A DNA stretch of 64,000 nt from Ulva prolifera (lineage: Eukaryota > Chlorophyta > Ulvophyceae > Ulvales > Ulvaceae). Shown here one piece after another: positions 25,004 through 36,504 of the stretch. The stretch spans positions 11,351,874 through 11,415,873 of the forward strand of contig CM041198.1 in the NCBI GenBank assembly GCA_023078555.1. The letters run 5' to 3'. The position numbers were made by a program, and so were the translations under genes. The notes beneath the pieces are model-generated. The model saw only the letters and a program-made list of their open reading frames with translations. It was not told the origin of the DNA and ran no database searches. The number at the start of each line of letters is the position of its first letter. The first letter of the stretch is position 1.

Positions 25004-26382
25004 CACGCTGCCACAAGAACACTTTCCTGCAGCAAACTGATGCACACTGACTTGGACAGGGCACAAGGTGGCCTGTGGAAGGCTGGTGGAAGATGCCTTG
25101 AAGCACCTTAACAAGCTGGCCCGTTGCAGTGTGATGTGGGACGTCTACTGGTAGATGGTGCAGTTTTGCTGTGTGAGCGTGCTCATGGGTCAAGTGCTGG
25201 GATCATACATGAGTGGGTGCAAAATTGACTTCGCACAGCTGGCTGGGCTGGCTGGGCGATCGTATTAGTTAGTCAAGAGCGGTTGCAAGTTTACAATGAA
25301 ATAGTTTCAGAGTGCCCACACGAGCACAGAGAATTTTGGCAAGAATGCAGCTTCTGGGTAATCCGCTCTCTGAAGCGTGCATATGTGTCTGATTCACAGC
25401 TTGGCCAGCCATGTCAGCATGGCACTGATGGGATACATCTACACACATAGAGAAATCACAGCTGACGCTTCATGGGAATTTAGGCCATGCAAGGCTGCTT
25501 CACATGGCTCACCACGTCAGTGTGACTTCTCTGTTTGCATCAGCTACGAATTATGGTTACGAAAGGTGCAAGAAAGCCGCAAAGTAGGCACCATCAATTG
25601 CAGAGAAATCCTTGTTTTAAGGAAGTCACATCACACCAATTGATCGACAGCCAGACAGTGACATGGGAGCATCTAAGTGGGTGATTTAGCCAAGTTAATG
25701 TGCAATGCGGCTGGTGTCCAGTGCTGATGTTGCCGCTGACCACCACTGTTTGCAGCTTCCTAGCGGACAGCACGCTCCGGTCTGTCCATAAAAAATGTGA
25801 GACAACGATGACATCAAACGCTGCATGTGGCCGATAAGCACACACACGGTTGGATTCAAAATCAAGGTAGCTGATGTGTTGGGTATACGCAGCAGACAGT
25901 AAGCATGCATTCCTGTAGCTTCCGTGCCTGGGTTGTCACTGGTTATTTCATGTACAGGTCAGGCTCAACTGCGAAACTGCTCGAACATGACGTGGCATGC
26001 TCTCTAACTCCACCACATGATGACCAGATACTATGGCCAGGTCCGGACCCTGTGCATCATCATCAGCTATCCGTCACACCATCCGCATCAGCAGGCTCAC
26101 ATGCCCTATCGTGTTAAACAGTGCGGCATTGAGTCATGGCATCTTCAAATCGCTTCAAGACTCTTAACGTGCCATGCGCTGAACTATGGCATGGCCTGTG
26201 ATTTGGAACGGATGCGCAGGTGCATCTTCACCAATCCCTCCTGCGGCATCCCGGCTTGACAGCCTGACTTGCCTTCTTCCAGCTGCCGCAGGCAGAAAAT
26301 TCGCTTGAGTGACGATTATGATGCACGATTATGATGAACACAAGGACGGTTTCGATATCGGGTGCAAGAAAGTCCCAGTATA
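25004..26382. other. no supported gene
   Basis: This interval lies between the LINE 3' end and the stop of the VTE2 gene and would include the VTE2 3' UTR. No TGTAA-type polyadenylation word stood out just after the VTE2 stop. No other feature is seen. Confidence 0.45.
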
Positions 26383-27761
26383 CTACATGCTGATGCTGCC
26401 GCATGCAATCGACGGAAACAACAGATACTGGGCATAAAATAACTTCCACACAAGCATGTACATATCAGCAACGTCTGTATGACTGTCCAAATTTGTCTTC
26501 CTTGTGTGTGCAACCAATGCTACTGCCAGACTCCCCTGACACAACAGTGTCAATATCCGAACCAGTCCTGTGCAGGTCACCGCAATATAACCCAGTGCCA
26601 AGGAGTAATCCAGCAGCAACAAAGATATGCAGACCCAGAAAATTGTGCGCGTCCCAAATCTCACCGAGGCAGTCTGAGTTCCAAACAGCTGATCACCTCG
26701 AATATCTGCACAAAGTTGCACCTCCATCACTTGAGTTATGCTATGCATCCTGCAGAAGACGGAGAGGAGGATATAGGCTGCAGTTTGGGGCTCGCGAGAT
26801 ACAACGCACCAGGGATATCTTTGAAAAGTGCAATGACAATAGAAAAGAGTGTCATAAAGGAAGCCAAGAAAAGCATAGATGTGTTCGGCGTTCCTGGAAC
26901 TCCGCCCAAACCAGCAACCTCCATGTGTCTCCAAAAGCCGACCTGTGAAACAGGGCAGACTGGTGAGTTTGGAAATTGTGTGAGACTGGGACCAATCACA
27001 GGGATGTCGAACTCAAATTGTCGTCCAAGGCATGCCTATCTCCTGATCATATTCACAAAAAAATTAATTGTGTTGCTTTGACAAGCATGAGAACTAGCTG
27101 TTCGACCTACCTGAACAAGTACTGCCCTCACCACCAGAATGCAGATGGCTGCTGCCAAGGGATGCTTCTTCCATCTCAGCAGTGGTACATCAGCCGAATA
27201 CGCAACTCCTAGAACGAGGCTTCCAAGCACAGTGGTGATTAGCGGGATGGATCCAGAGCCTATGGCAATGGCACATGCTAGGATCCCAGTGACTGTTGAC
27301 ACGGCAATCCCTGTCGTCAGAGTCCATTCTCCAGATGCTAGTGGAAGATATGGTTTATTGACTTTGTCGATATTGACATCAAAGCATTGATTTATCCCAA
27401 CTATTGATATATTGGCGAACAGTGCTGCAGACAGCGCAATGCCCACGGCCCAAACTTGCTGCGAGCCCAATGTAGAAACTGCAGCCCCTTGTGCTGCGGC
27501 CAGAGATATTGAGCACACGCTCAACGCAGTCCCAATGATGGTATGCGGCCTGCTGAACTTATACAGACTCTTGAAGGCTTGACCAATAGCATCAATATGA
27601 TCTTCGCCAGGAAACACGCGATCAGCCGCAGCGGATGTTACCCCTCGGACAATTTCATGCTGCTGGTGGCGGTTTGAGAATTGCAGGCGAAAAGGGACGG
27701 CCGGTGTTCGCCGAATGTTCACTGGTTGCATTTCGAATCGTACACCAACTTGCGTGCACAT
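26383..27761 (-). CDS. VTE2: homogentisate phytyltransferase, plastid
   Basis: This UbiA-family membrane prenyltransferase would condense homogentisate with phytyl diphosphate, the committed step of tocopherol synthesis, in a plastid membrane. Three exons keep phase: 27761-27111, 26942-26810 and 26705-26383 (TAG), giving 368 aa, near the plant length. The first Asp-rich motif is NQCFDVNID at residues 124-132, followed by KVNKPYLPLASGE. The second is KDIPDIRGD at 258-266, whose first Asp after Pro is split by the second intron. FSRPHTIIGTALS, YSADVPLLRWKKHP and WKLFYAQYLLFP match phytyltransferase rather than the solanesyl paralogue. The first 50 or so residues are Arg/Ser-rich with few acids and would serve as a transit peptide. 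The start at 27761 is the first ATG of the frame. Introns are 168 and 104 bases. Confidence 0.95.
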
Positions 27762-28406
27762 GTTACCGACTTCCGTGGCTGTAAGAACGACACAGGCACA
27801 CTATAACGCTATTGGTCAACGCGTTGGGAACTTGAAGCAGTGCCCGCAACAGGGAGACGACTAGTCTAGCGGCGTTGACCGGCCACACGGCGCTACAATG
27901 ATGTCTCCCTCGTCTGTGAAACGCCACACAGTGTCAACACTGACAGAACCAAATGTTTCAAGAACTTGCAAACAGCGTTGGTGTGTCCACCAAGTCATTG
28001 ATAGGCACGAAACTGGGATACACCACGACTGCGCGATGGAGATCAAAGCGGCGAAATATATGCACAGGTTGGATCAAGCCCCTTCACCACCTTAGATTTC
28101 TTCAGCATGAATCAATTGAAGTGTGTTAGGACATGTCGAATGCGCCGAAGATCCCTCGCCGCGGGAGTGTTGCCGATCGAAAGCGTGCTGAACGGCAATG
28201 GGACGAACGCGATTTATCCCGCTAGGTCGATATCAGTGACGATCCCTTCAGCTTGTGCTTTCGTGCCCCGTGCGAACCGCCCTATAAGTGCAATCGAGAG
28301 TTACGAAGTGTGCCTGGTGCACAAGCATCAATGCATGACCTTGACTGCAGCTGTGGATTCACGTCCAGAAGTGCATGCGAGCAGTGAGCGCCTGCTGCAG
28401 AACATG
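27762..28406. other. 5' flank of VTE2, no other gene seen
   Basis: The VTE2 promoter should lie here, reading leftward. No TATA-like box was convincing. A 138-codon plus frame (28107-28523) runs into the inverted LINE and has no recognisable content. Confidence 0.4.
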
Positions 28407-29059
28407 CATGTAGTTACAAAGGACAGAGGCCAGGCAAAACATTTTGTACAAAGGACAGAGGCTGGGCACGCAACCGGTTGTCGGAATCCTCTCGCAAACC
28501 CACTTACTCATTCATGGCACTAGCCCGGGCACGAGCTCGCGCTGCAACCCTGCCAGCAGTACGTGCCAAAGATTGAAGCCCCATATGGACCACATAAGCA
28601 TTCCCTTTGCACGACGCCACACTCGACTTGCGCAAAGCATTCGTCACAAACAAACCATGGTCCACCACACCACACCGAGAGGCAACCTTTGCCAACCGAT
28701 TCAAATGTACCATAGCATGCCGCCCCAAACCTACCATGCGCCTCATACGACAATGGCACAAAGTCATATGCATCGGGATCGTACGCACGATATGCATTGT
28801 GTGCCTGCACATCCCGCACCGCCACAGCAGACCGTCCTCCCAAGCCACCGCGCTGCAATAGGTACCAGCACAGGGTTTCACAACCAACACATCCCTCATG
28901 CACAAAGCGTCATCAGGCGGCACAAACATGATGTCTCCTACCTTCTGCTCGGCCATCGCCGTGACGACCTCCTCCAGCCCCTCCTGTTGCGCGGCACCGG
29001 CCTGCACCCCGGCCCCAGGCCATGTAGCACCCTAGCCACCTCAACCCCCCCCCCCCCCC

Positions 29060-30172
29060 GGGTCTTGAGTAACCGGTCCTCAGGTGTCGACTGGTCGCAT
29101 GGCTCATGTCGTCAGCACCGCGCCATTCACAATGCATGGAGCCTGTGCAGCACGGCTGGTGCCACCACCACCGCACTACATGCCCCCAACAGTGCTAATA
29201 GGTTCGAAAGAGTGAAGATACGACACCAGTGAAGTATTTGTGTAAACAAACTGGCTAACGATGCTGCGTGCACGCTGAGAGCTGCCGTCATGCCGCTCGA
29301 TTGTTGCGGCCGTAACGCTGCGCGCCGGAGGCAGCACGCATCTGCAACTGTGACAACTGAATGTAGATACAAGCTCTATACGTATAGTAGCGTGAAGAAG
29401 TTGGGATAGCAGCGGTTCTGTAGCCTTGGCGAAGGAGGTATCGCCAAGGCACGTCTGTACAGCTGTCTATAGCAAGCCCGACCGTTGCCACAGCCCTGCC
29501 GAATTTGTCAAGCAGATAAAATGTCAACGTCGTTATCACTTTGTGGGAGCATGCTGTATGGGTAAATTCAATGCGTTGCGAGTGCTGTCTGTCATCTCCA
29601 GATACCAGGGCACATACAGTCACGCATAACGCGACGCTATTTACTTCAAAGTGAGCCACTAGGTGTGATTTTACTGCCGTGCTGTAGCGAGTTTCGGTAG
29701 CGTTGTGAGGACGTCACTGCGTTAACAATGTTGCAGAGTGCGCCTACGCCTGACGTCAGCGTCGACGCTGCAACGCTCACGCGGTGTCAATCACGCATTC
29801 TTTGCAAAGCTCTAGCATTTTATGATGATAGAGTGTTTGGCTGTGAACGCAGAGACGGTCAATCTGCTCAGAGCTGGCGTCGTCCGCGACACCAGGCTGG
29901 TGACCAAAGCCAGTGCGCAGTTGCAAACGCCCCGGAAACAGACGATTCGCTCGTATCAGCCTTCGCCATGTAGCTTTGACGCAAGCAAGTAATAGCTTTT
30001 GTCATATCAATTCAAACAGTGTTCAAAGCTCGCTGCATGCCGAGGTATCACAGTTGTACGCACGGCGCGCTGCAACATCACAGTTGTACGCACGGCGCGC
30101 TGCAACCGGTGCCTACGTTGCAGCTGGCAGTGACAGTACAAGTGACGGATCAAAACCTGAAGACCGGAAAAA
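29060..30172. mobile_element. 1.1 kb insertion inside LINE copy 2
   Basis: When the two parts of LINE copy 2 are aligned with copy 1, this block is extra. It begins just after a C15 tract with GGGTCTTGAGTAACC and ends with CTGAAGACCGG, so the ends show a weak inverted GGTCTT match. It holds no recognisable protein and a perfect 30-nt tandem duplication near its right end. It could be a non-autonomous DNA element, but a clear target-site duplication is not visible. Confidence 0.5.
30047..30106. repeat. perfect 30-nt tandem duplication
   Basis: The unit begins ATCACAGTTG and ends GCGCTGCAAC. It occurs at 30047-30076 and again, without a mismatch, at 30077-30106. Confidence 0.95.
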
Positions 30173-30382
30173 AATGACCCCCTCCCGCCTCCGGCGCCTC
30201 AGCCCGCGCGGCGTCCGGCGAGGGTCGCTCCACATGGGCGCACCACCCAGCTGCTGCGGCATCGGCGGCTACATCTGCCTCCGGCACCGCGGCCTCGCGC
30301 GCGGCCGGTGGCGGCGACGAGGTTGCAGGCGACGGCCCCACGCGCCAACGGTCCGCAACTTGGGAGGCAGGCAGTGGTGGGT

Positions 30383-30383
<1 letters not shown>

Positions 30384-30418
<35 letters not shown>
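30384..30418. repeat. G35 homopolymer
   Basis: The tract lies in the proline-rich linker of LINE copy 2, where on the minus strand it reads as CCC proline codons, so it is an expanded coding homopolymer. Length may be affected by sequencing. Confidence 0.9.
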
Positions 30419-31560
30419 CTGGCGGGCTTGCATGGGCCCGCCGCGGGGTGTCCGCATGCCCAGCACGGACGAATCCCGATGTGCTCGGGATGCGCGTGGA
30501 TGCCACACATGCGATGGATTCGATCTGACGCCATTGTTTTTCAACGGTATTGTGACGCCAAGTCCAGGTCCCCAGCATGCGCGGGCAACTCATCGGTTTG
30601 TCGAGGTCATGTGGCTGTATCAACGAGCACATTCGCAGCTCTAGCTGATGGCACGGAGAGGGGCCGGAGGAATGCCCAAGAGATACCTTGTGCACAGTGT
30701 GAACTCAACATCGGTCATGCGCAAGTGCGTGGAGAGCGTCATGGTGTTCAAACACATGGTGGCTGCATGGCAAGCGCAGCTGCGCAGCCGTGCCAAGTTG
30801 CATTCACCCTCGCGTCGGGTGATATCATGGCTGTCAAGCAGAGCCAACCCGGTGGCGCCGAGCAACCACCTTGGTGACACGCTGTTGCATAGCAGGCAAC
30901 ACCTTGGCTATGGTACTGCCACTCGCTGGCCCAGGCAGCTCCGGACAGAGCTGCTCGGCGTGGTTGAGCGCTTGCCAAGCTCCCTGCAAATTTTGCCCGT
31001 GCGGCCCGCAGAACCACCGCATACACTGGGGGCCTCCTGCGAATGCCTTGTGGCTCACCGCATCTGCAGCCAGGGCCGCCCCGTTGGAGACCTCTTGTAG
31101 CGTGGACAACATTTCCAAGCCACCGAGGCGAGCCGGGAGGACCGCTTGCACGGCCGTCCGAGGGTCGCCCTGCGGGATGCGTGAGATTTGATTCACCGCA
31201 GCAAGAACAGACCCCTCCGTCCGGCGCATGTAATCCGGAACTGTGCGCCCACGGCACCACCCCTTGCGTAGTGCAGCATGCGGCGTTGGCAGCACATCGT
31301 GAGCAGCATGAACTGCTCATGCACTGTTAAGGGCAGGCTCATCATCTTGTCAATGGATGGGCACACCTTGTCGGCCGTCGCTTGCGTGTGCGCCGACTTG
31401 AACCCCGGGACGCCAATGGGCGTGCCGGGGGCGGCACGCCCTCCGTGGCATGAATGATGCCGCGCGAGGCCGCGACGGCTCCTCCATTTCTGGGGCTCCA
31501 GTCCGAGGGCCTCTGCCAGTGAGACCAGCGCGCGGAATGCGGCGGCGGCGTGTTGTGAGA

Positions 31561-32680
31561 TATCTCTCACACTAACGCATGCTGGCACAATTAACACCTT
31601 TTCTTATATGCGTAGCAACTTGTCCAGCCATGTGGACGGTCGCACACGCATAGCTTTTGAATTACCGATCGAGTTGTACACAGTGTGATCACACGTTCGC
31701 TCAGTGGGCTTACGTGCCTGCACTCGCCACATGTGATTGCACGCGTCCACCAGCCTTATGTGCTGTTGTGAAAGTGCCTCGTAGCGCACAAGGCATGTGC
31801 ACATGCGGATGCACGCACGGGGTGACACGTGGCAATCACGAGCCCGCGAATGAGAAGACACATTCCAGCTCTCTGTATAGGTTGAACAAGGTCATGGCTC
31901 AAGTGTCTGACTTAGATACTGATCATGCAGGTGTGATCCCAGATCTCAGGCGTCATGTGCTAAGTACTCCGCACACATACTTAACATTTCGTCCATCTTA
32001 ACTTACGGTATGACGCTTCCACTCGCGCTTGCATTCGAACACGTGCACATTGCATCAACACTGTGTACAGCCTTCTCCCGGCACAATGTGTCCCGTCATA
32101 GGCTTATTATGGCTTTATGCGGCTAGCCGAATCGTTACTGCACATATTACGTCTTACTGTGTGCATTACCGCCGTTACGCAGGGTCCGCCCGGCGGGCTC
32201 CAGGGTTGGCATGCACGATAATATCTGTACAGCCACCCAGAGCTGCCGACTAATTACGTGCGCAGCCTTGCTTACACTCATCTCAGGCTCTGTGAGCCAC
32301 AATTTAAGATCTCCCGCGCTTATGCGGAATCTGGGATCAGTGTGGCAGTTATGCGGCACGATTCGGCGAGGCCAGCTTTGACAGGGGGATTGACCTGGGC
32401 GCACACACCCCGGTATTTATACCGAGCGCTTGCTGGGACCAGGACGTTTTTACAGTGATCTGGTTGGGGCGCCACCCATTCGTGCATCACATTGTATTGA
32501 CTTCCTGCCTCTTTTCGCATCTGTCTGTTCTATTTCTGTCTGCCTGTACAGCCTTCGTGCTGCGGCGTTTAGCCCATTTTATTCAGCTGTCCTCGCGCAG
32601 CACCGTAGGTCCGTTCCGCCCCGGCGACTCAGAGACCTCTACACGGTCGGCGCGTCTTCGGTGTAGAAAATTTCAGCGAG

Positions 32681-32682
<2 letters not shown>
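31561..32682. other. no supported gene
   Basis: This interval lies between the truncated 5' end of LINE copy 2 and the C45 tract. Short frames only, and nothing recognised. Confidence 0.4.

Positions 32683-32727
<45 letters not shown>
32683..32727. repeat. C45 homopolymer
   Basis: An uninterrupted run of 45 cytosines ends three bases before the start of an LTR copy (32730). Its exact length should be treated with caution. Confidence 0.9.
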
Positions 32728-32728
<1 letters not shown>

Positions 32729-32852
32729 CGTCACAACGCATGAGCCTGCGGGCAGCAATGTGGTGACAGGTTCGCCCATGCACGAATCGGTCTGCGGATC
32801 ATGTGCAGGGGTAAGCCACCAGCGGGATTGTCCCGGAGTATTGAGGGAGATC

Positions 32853-33928
32853 CTGTGTGGATCTCTGTCTAGGACTCACTGTCCTTGGTCACTGAGCGGA
32901 CCTCGATGTGATGGAAGCAGGGAAGTTTGACAGGCTATGGCTCCGGCGCGAAGACCGATGTGAGCACTCGTAATTATGAAGTCAAGGTTATGAAATGCGT
33001 GAAAGGCAGTTTCAGAACAGAGTGCACATATGTTTGCGCCCCATCCGATCAGTAACTACTGTTTCGGACCCAACCAGCTCGCAGTATAAACACTGTTGTG
33101 AATGCGCCCAGAACTACTAGTAGTACCCCCTGCTACGGCTGGCCTCGCGAAGATGCCGCGCAAAATGCGAGCACATCAATGATGTCCCGATCATCTGCGG
33201 GAATATCAATAAGTTATGGCGTATAAGTGTATGTATACGACTTCAAACGCTGAATGCGCGGAGTCTGTGCTCATTCGTGCCATGCATGCCGGACAATGAT
33301 GATTAGTGATCCAAGAGTCCCGATATCCTTGCGTCGGAGAACAACGGGCATGCCGGAATCTTTCCAATAAGATGAGCCCAACACTTGTTGAGCACATTCT
33401 GTGTTCCACCTTGGCTCGAGCCGCCACGGTGTGTAACGCAAGGGCTTGGGCTTTAACCTGCCCGTAGCCTGTGCACAGTATCTCGAGATAGCGCATGCAT
33501 TGCTGAGTCTGGCATCATGATGTGAACATGTTAACTCGAGAAGTTCACAGAGCGCGGCTTAGTCGCCAGGAACGCAAGTAGAGATATAAGCACCTAATTA
33601 AAGCGTTTTGTTTTGTTCATGTGCATGATTTAGCGCACATCTACTTTGAGATCAACTCGCTCAGCCATTAGCGCCATTAATTGTGATTATGCTTGAGCTG
33701 GTCGACATAGTGCACTCGTAGCCACATCGAGCGTCAGCGCACGATGCTTTGTATGCTTGTATTTCGTGTGCACAATCTTTCGAAAAAAGTCGACACGGAC
33801 ATTAATTTGAACATCATATGTGCATTTGACATTAATGCTCAATAATTTTGAACAATTGTGCACTTCAAACGCAACAGCAGTGGCTATCTATGACCAGATT
33901 GCGCTAGAGTGAGGTGCCACCCCACGAC
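32853..33928. mobile_element. insertion 1 in the broken LTR
   Basis: This is about 1.08 kb absent from the intact LTR. No open frame above about 100 codons and no recognised protein. It contains a run-together CTACTAGTAGTA near 33114-33125. The ends show no convincing inverted repeat, and about 8 bases of LTR seem lost at the junction. Confidence 0.5.
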
Positions 33929-34380
33929 AATCTCCCGCCGTAATCTTGACCTGTATGTGTGCATATATTGATGTGCACACTATGATCTGTAACCATGATC
34001 CCTACTGTTTCACAGTATTAGCATCTCCCCTTAGCATTCCTCGGTTCTACCTCTGTGCGCGGCAGGTATGGAATGTTGGCTGCTTGATCTGGCCTGAACT
34101 AACACTGCGCGTCTAACCTGCATAAGATAGGAGTTCTGACATGTTATCGGTGAATGTTTGCGTTCTGTCTGATATGGTCTTGTTCAGGGAGCCGTTGGCC
34201 AAAGTCTGCGCGCTGACGCGGCAGGCATTCCACTGTTTTGCCGGCGCGCGGGCTGCGGCCACAAGCGCAGGCATCATTAAGCAGTCTCGTAGCATATTGT
34301 TGTTAGATACAAATTCGAGATGCACGTTATTAATGATCAGCGCTGGGAAAAGCGAATGCGTTCGCTCAATTCTAAGCCTG

Positions 34381-35630
34381 AAAAACCGGTACATCGATCA
34401 ACATTTATTGCCCGTACATCGGAATACATGGAACATGTTCCGGAACATCATATATTTTAGGCACATGCAAATAAGAAACATGCAGCTACCAGCCAGCAAA
34501 GTCTGAATTAAAGCATTTGGTCTTTTACTAATGATTTGCAATAGGTTTAGGCATATTGTGACTTGTGTTGGACCAGAGGGGGCTACTGTAGCGGGTGTAT
34601 ACGATTTTCAAATCTCTCAAAACGGAGCTAAATGACACGTAGTGTTTATGCAATTGACACGATGAGAAATCGGATCAGCACAAGATAGATATCATTGAAA
34701 AGCACAGAACAAGTGCTTCCATAACTACAAAACAACACATTTAAATGATTTGTATGCAAGCAACTATGTGCTTGTGTAGCCACCTCAATGTGTGCAGACC
34801 ACTGCGCTGTCGCGCGCACAGCAATACTCCCACACAGCAACGAATTGTGTGATTATATCTTAGAGTCGAGCTCAGGCAGTGGAGGTGGTCATACGTGCGC
34901 TTTTTGTTGGTCAAACGACTGGTGTTTGATCAGGATGGCTGTGAGTCTCAGACCCTTGCGACACTGACACCTTGCACAAAGCATGCCCGGCTTGCCCAGC
35001 CGTAGCCACACTGTTCAGAATTAAAGCAGCCCCATCCACTATTGTAGAGTGAACTGCGGCACGGCTCTTGGCCTCAAGGGAGCTTGGCGAGGACGTCATA
35101 GCTATGTGAGCAACGATGCTTTCATGCTGCTAATCATGCGTGTCTTTGGATAGATCAACATTTATGTTGCATTTGGTGTCTTGTTATCTGTTGTGCCTAG
35201 CTAGAATTGTAAAGATGCAGCGTTGCACAGGGACAAACACCTCGCATGCGTGCAGCATTCAATTTTGCAGCACCGTTGCGTACCGTACATGAATCTGAAC
35301 ATTTCATAGTTGAAGTTGATGTACCTCGAGGCCTCGATAGCGCTGTTATGTTCATATCAGCGCTCACAGACTGAAGAGCGCAACGCGCACACTGCAACAT
35401 ATGCACCGCGCGCGCTGCAAGCGATTTTTCGAATGACCGCAACCTCATAAAACTGAAGAATATTCTAAACATCGGGACATTGTCACTCCAATATGTACCG
35501 GACACCGGTACATCACGGGACACCCAAATGTTCCTTATGTTCCGCACTTTGCCAATGTACCGGTATTGTACCGCATAATTTTGTAACGGTATATGTCCCT
35601 AGGTTGTACCGGTACATGCCAGCCTTGCTG
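34381..35630. mobile_element. insertion 2 in the broken LTR, with CCGGTACA subterminal motifs
   Basis: This is about 1.25 kb absent from the intact LTR. The left 80 bases contain CCGGTACATCG, CCCGTACATCGG and GGAACATGTTCCGG. The right 140 bases contain GTACCGGACACCGGTACAT, GTACCGGTATTGTACCG and TTGTACCGGTACATG. The motif thus points inward from both ends. Flanks carry similar ATTCTAAGCCTG and ATTTCTCACCCTG, a possible decayed target duplication. No transposase is seen. It looks like a non-autonomous DNA transposon. Confidence 0.55.
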
Positions 35631-35722
35631 ATTTCTCACCCTGTCGGCTTGCGAGCCACCAATCGCTTTAGTTGCTGCGCGCGACGAAGAATCGCTCATC
35701 CTACTGCCCGTTGTCAGGCGTC

Positions 35723-35818
35723 TGTCACAATGCATGCGCCTGAGGGCAGCAGTGTGGTGACAGGTGCTCCCATGCACGATCGATCTGCGGATCCAGTGCA
35801 GGGATAAGCCGCCAGCGG
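35723..35818 (+). repeat. 5' fragment of a further LTR copy
   Basis: It begins TGTCACAATGCATGCGCCTG and continues to GATAAGCCGCCAGCGG, matching the start of the LTRs at 32730 and (inverted) 39956. It lies 15 bases after the 3' end of the broken LTR, so an LTR end and an LTR start are almost abutting in direct orientation. Confidence 0.8.
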
Positions 35819-36020
35819 ACGCATCTGACTTTCGTAAGTGACGGATCATCTGATCCGTGGTGCACATGACCTGGCGCACCACCACAACCCTACTTAGTGG
35901 TGTACAAAATATTATGTTTGTCCCGGGCTGTCAGGGCCACTCTAAATTTCACATCGGAGTACCCGCTCTAACTTTTCAATTTGCCCGGGGTGTCAGGTGC
36001 ACTTTTTTTTTGTGCGCGGA

Positions 36021-36075
36021 GTGAGGGGCTCCTCGCAAACGCGCGGCGCAAGCCGCGCATTTGCTCGTCGCTCAC
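36021..36075. repeat. GC-rich hairpin
   Basis: The core is GCAAACGCGCGGC, a four-base loop, then GCCGCGCATTTGC, flanked by GTGAG and CTCAC. The motif CTCCTCGCAAA recurs in the foldback at 36374-36486, so both belong to one small repeat family. Confidence 0.75.
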
Positions 36076-36373
36076 CATACACGGAAGAAAGACCATCACA
36101 TGCAACGGCATTCGGAAGAAAGCAAGATGCATATGCTTAAACCTCACACCAACTCTACACGCGATGCATCAAGTCCTCTTGTAAGCAGTTCAGACAAGCG
36201 GTCAACTTCGGCCTTGAGCATACAATTGTATGCGTTGCAGCGCATCGCCTTCTGGCACTGTCGAAATGACATTAAGTCTAATGTGCCAGCCGCCACGTCT
36301 GTGCACAGCCACAAACCTTATGCAGAGCAGAACATTCGTCAAGCACCCCCCAAAAAAAGATCGCACTCCGGGC

Positions 36374-36486
36374 AGTTTTCTGGGACGGCGCGGAGTACTC
36401 CGGTGGAGCTCCTCGCAAAAGCGCGGCTCACGCCTCGCATTTACCTCGTCGCCCACCGGAGTACCCCGGCGCCGTCCTAGAAAACT
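36374..36486. repeat. foldback element, 113 bp
   Basis: The arms are about 33 bases: AGTTTTCTGGGACGGCGC with GGAGTACTCCGGTGG on the left, and its near-exact reverse complement ending CGTCCTAGAAAACT on the right. The centre holds CTCCTCGCAAAAGCGCGGC, related to the hairpin at 36021. It is likely a MITE-like or foldback repeat. Confidence 0.8.
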
Positions 36487-36504
36487 AAAAAACCCAGAAT
36501 TTTA

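Larger units (their letters stand above)
28407..31560 (-). mobile_element. second LINE copy, 5'-truncated and interrupted
   Basis: This is the same family as the element at 21.8-25.0 kb, in reverse orientation. The right part (31560-30173) encodes the RT thumb: ATADKVCPSIDKMMSLPLT, LTMCCQRRMLHYAR, AVLPARLGGLEMLST, then HDLDKPMSCPRM, WTWRHNTVEKQW and a proline-rich linker. The left part (about 29044-28510) encodes the C-terminal domain (QEGLEEVVTAMAEQKVGDI, DVLVVKPCA, GLQSLARTAGRVAARAR). The 3' terminus at about 28407-28425 is the inverse of the shared terminal sequence. Homology ends abruptly near 31560, inside the palm, which is typical 5' truncation. A 33-bp-period duplication lies at about 28415-28469. 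Between the two parts is a 1.1 kb insertion (29060-30172). Stops and shifts make it non-coding. Confidence 0.85.
32730..35707 (+). repeat. solo-type LTR broken into three pieces
   Basis: Three segments match, in order and in the same orientation, the single intact LTR at 39315-39956 (which lies inverted). They are 32730-32852 (GTCACAACGCATGAGCCTG through GGGAGATC), 33929-34380 (AATCTCCC through GAAAAGCGAATGCGTTCGCT and CCTG) and 35631-35707 (ATTTCTCACCCTGTCGGCTT through CCTACTGC). The gaps are insertions of about 1.08 and 1.25 kb. The copy is diverged from the intact LTR at many positions. Confidence 0.82.

Noticed and set aside
32455-32766. Frame with a polyproline run
   Set aside because: The prolines come only from the C45 tract, and nothing else in the frame looks like protein.
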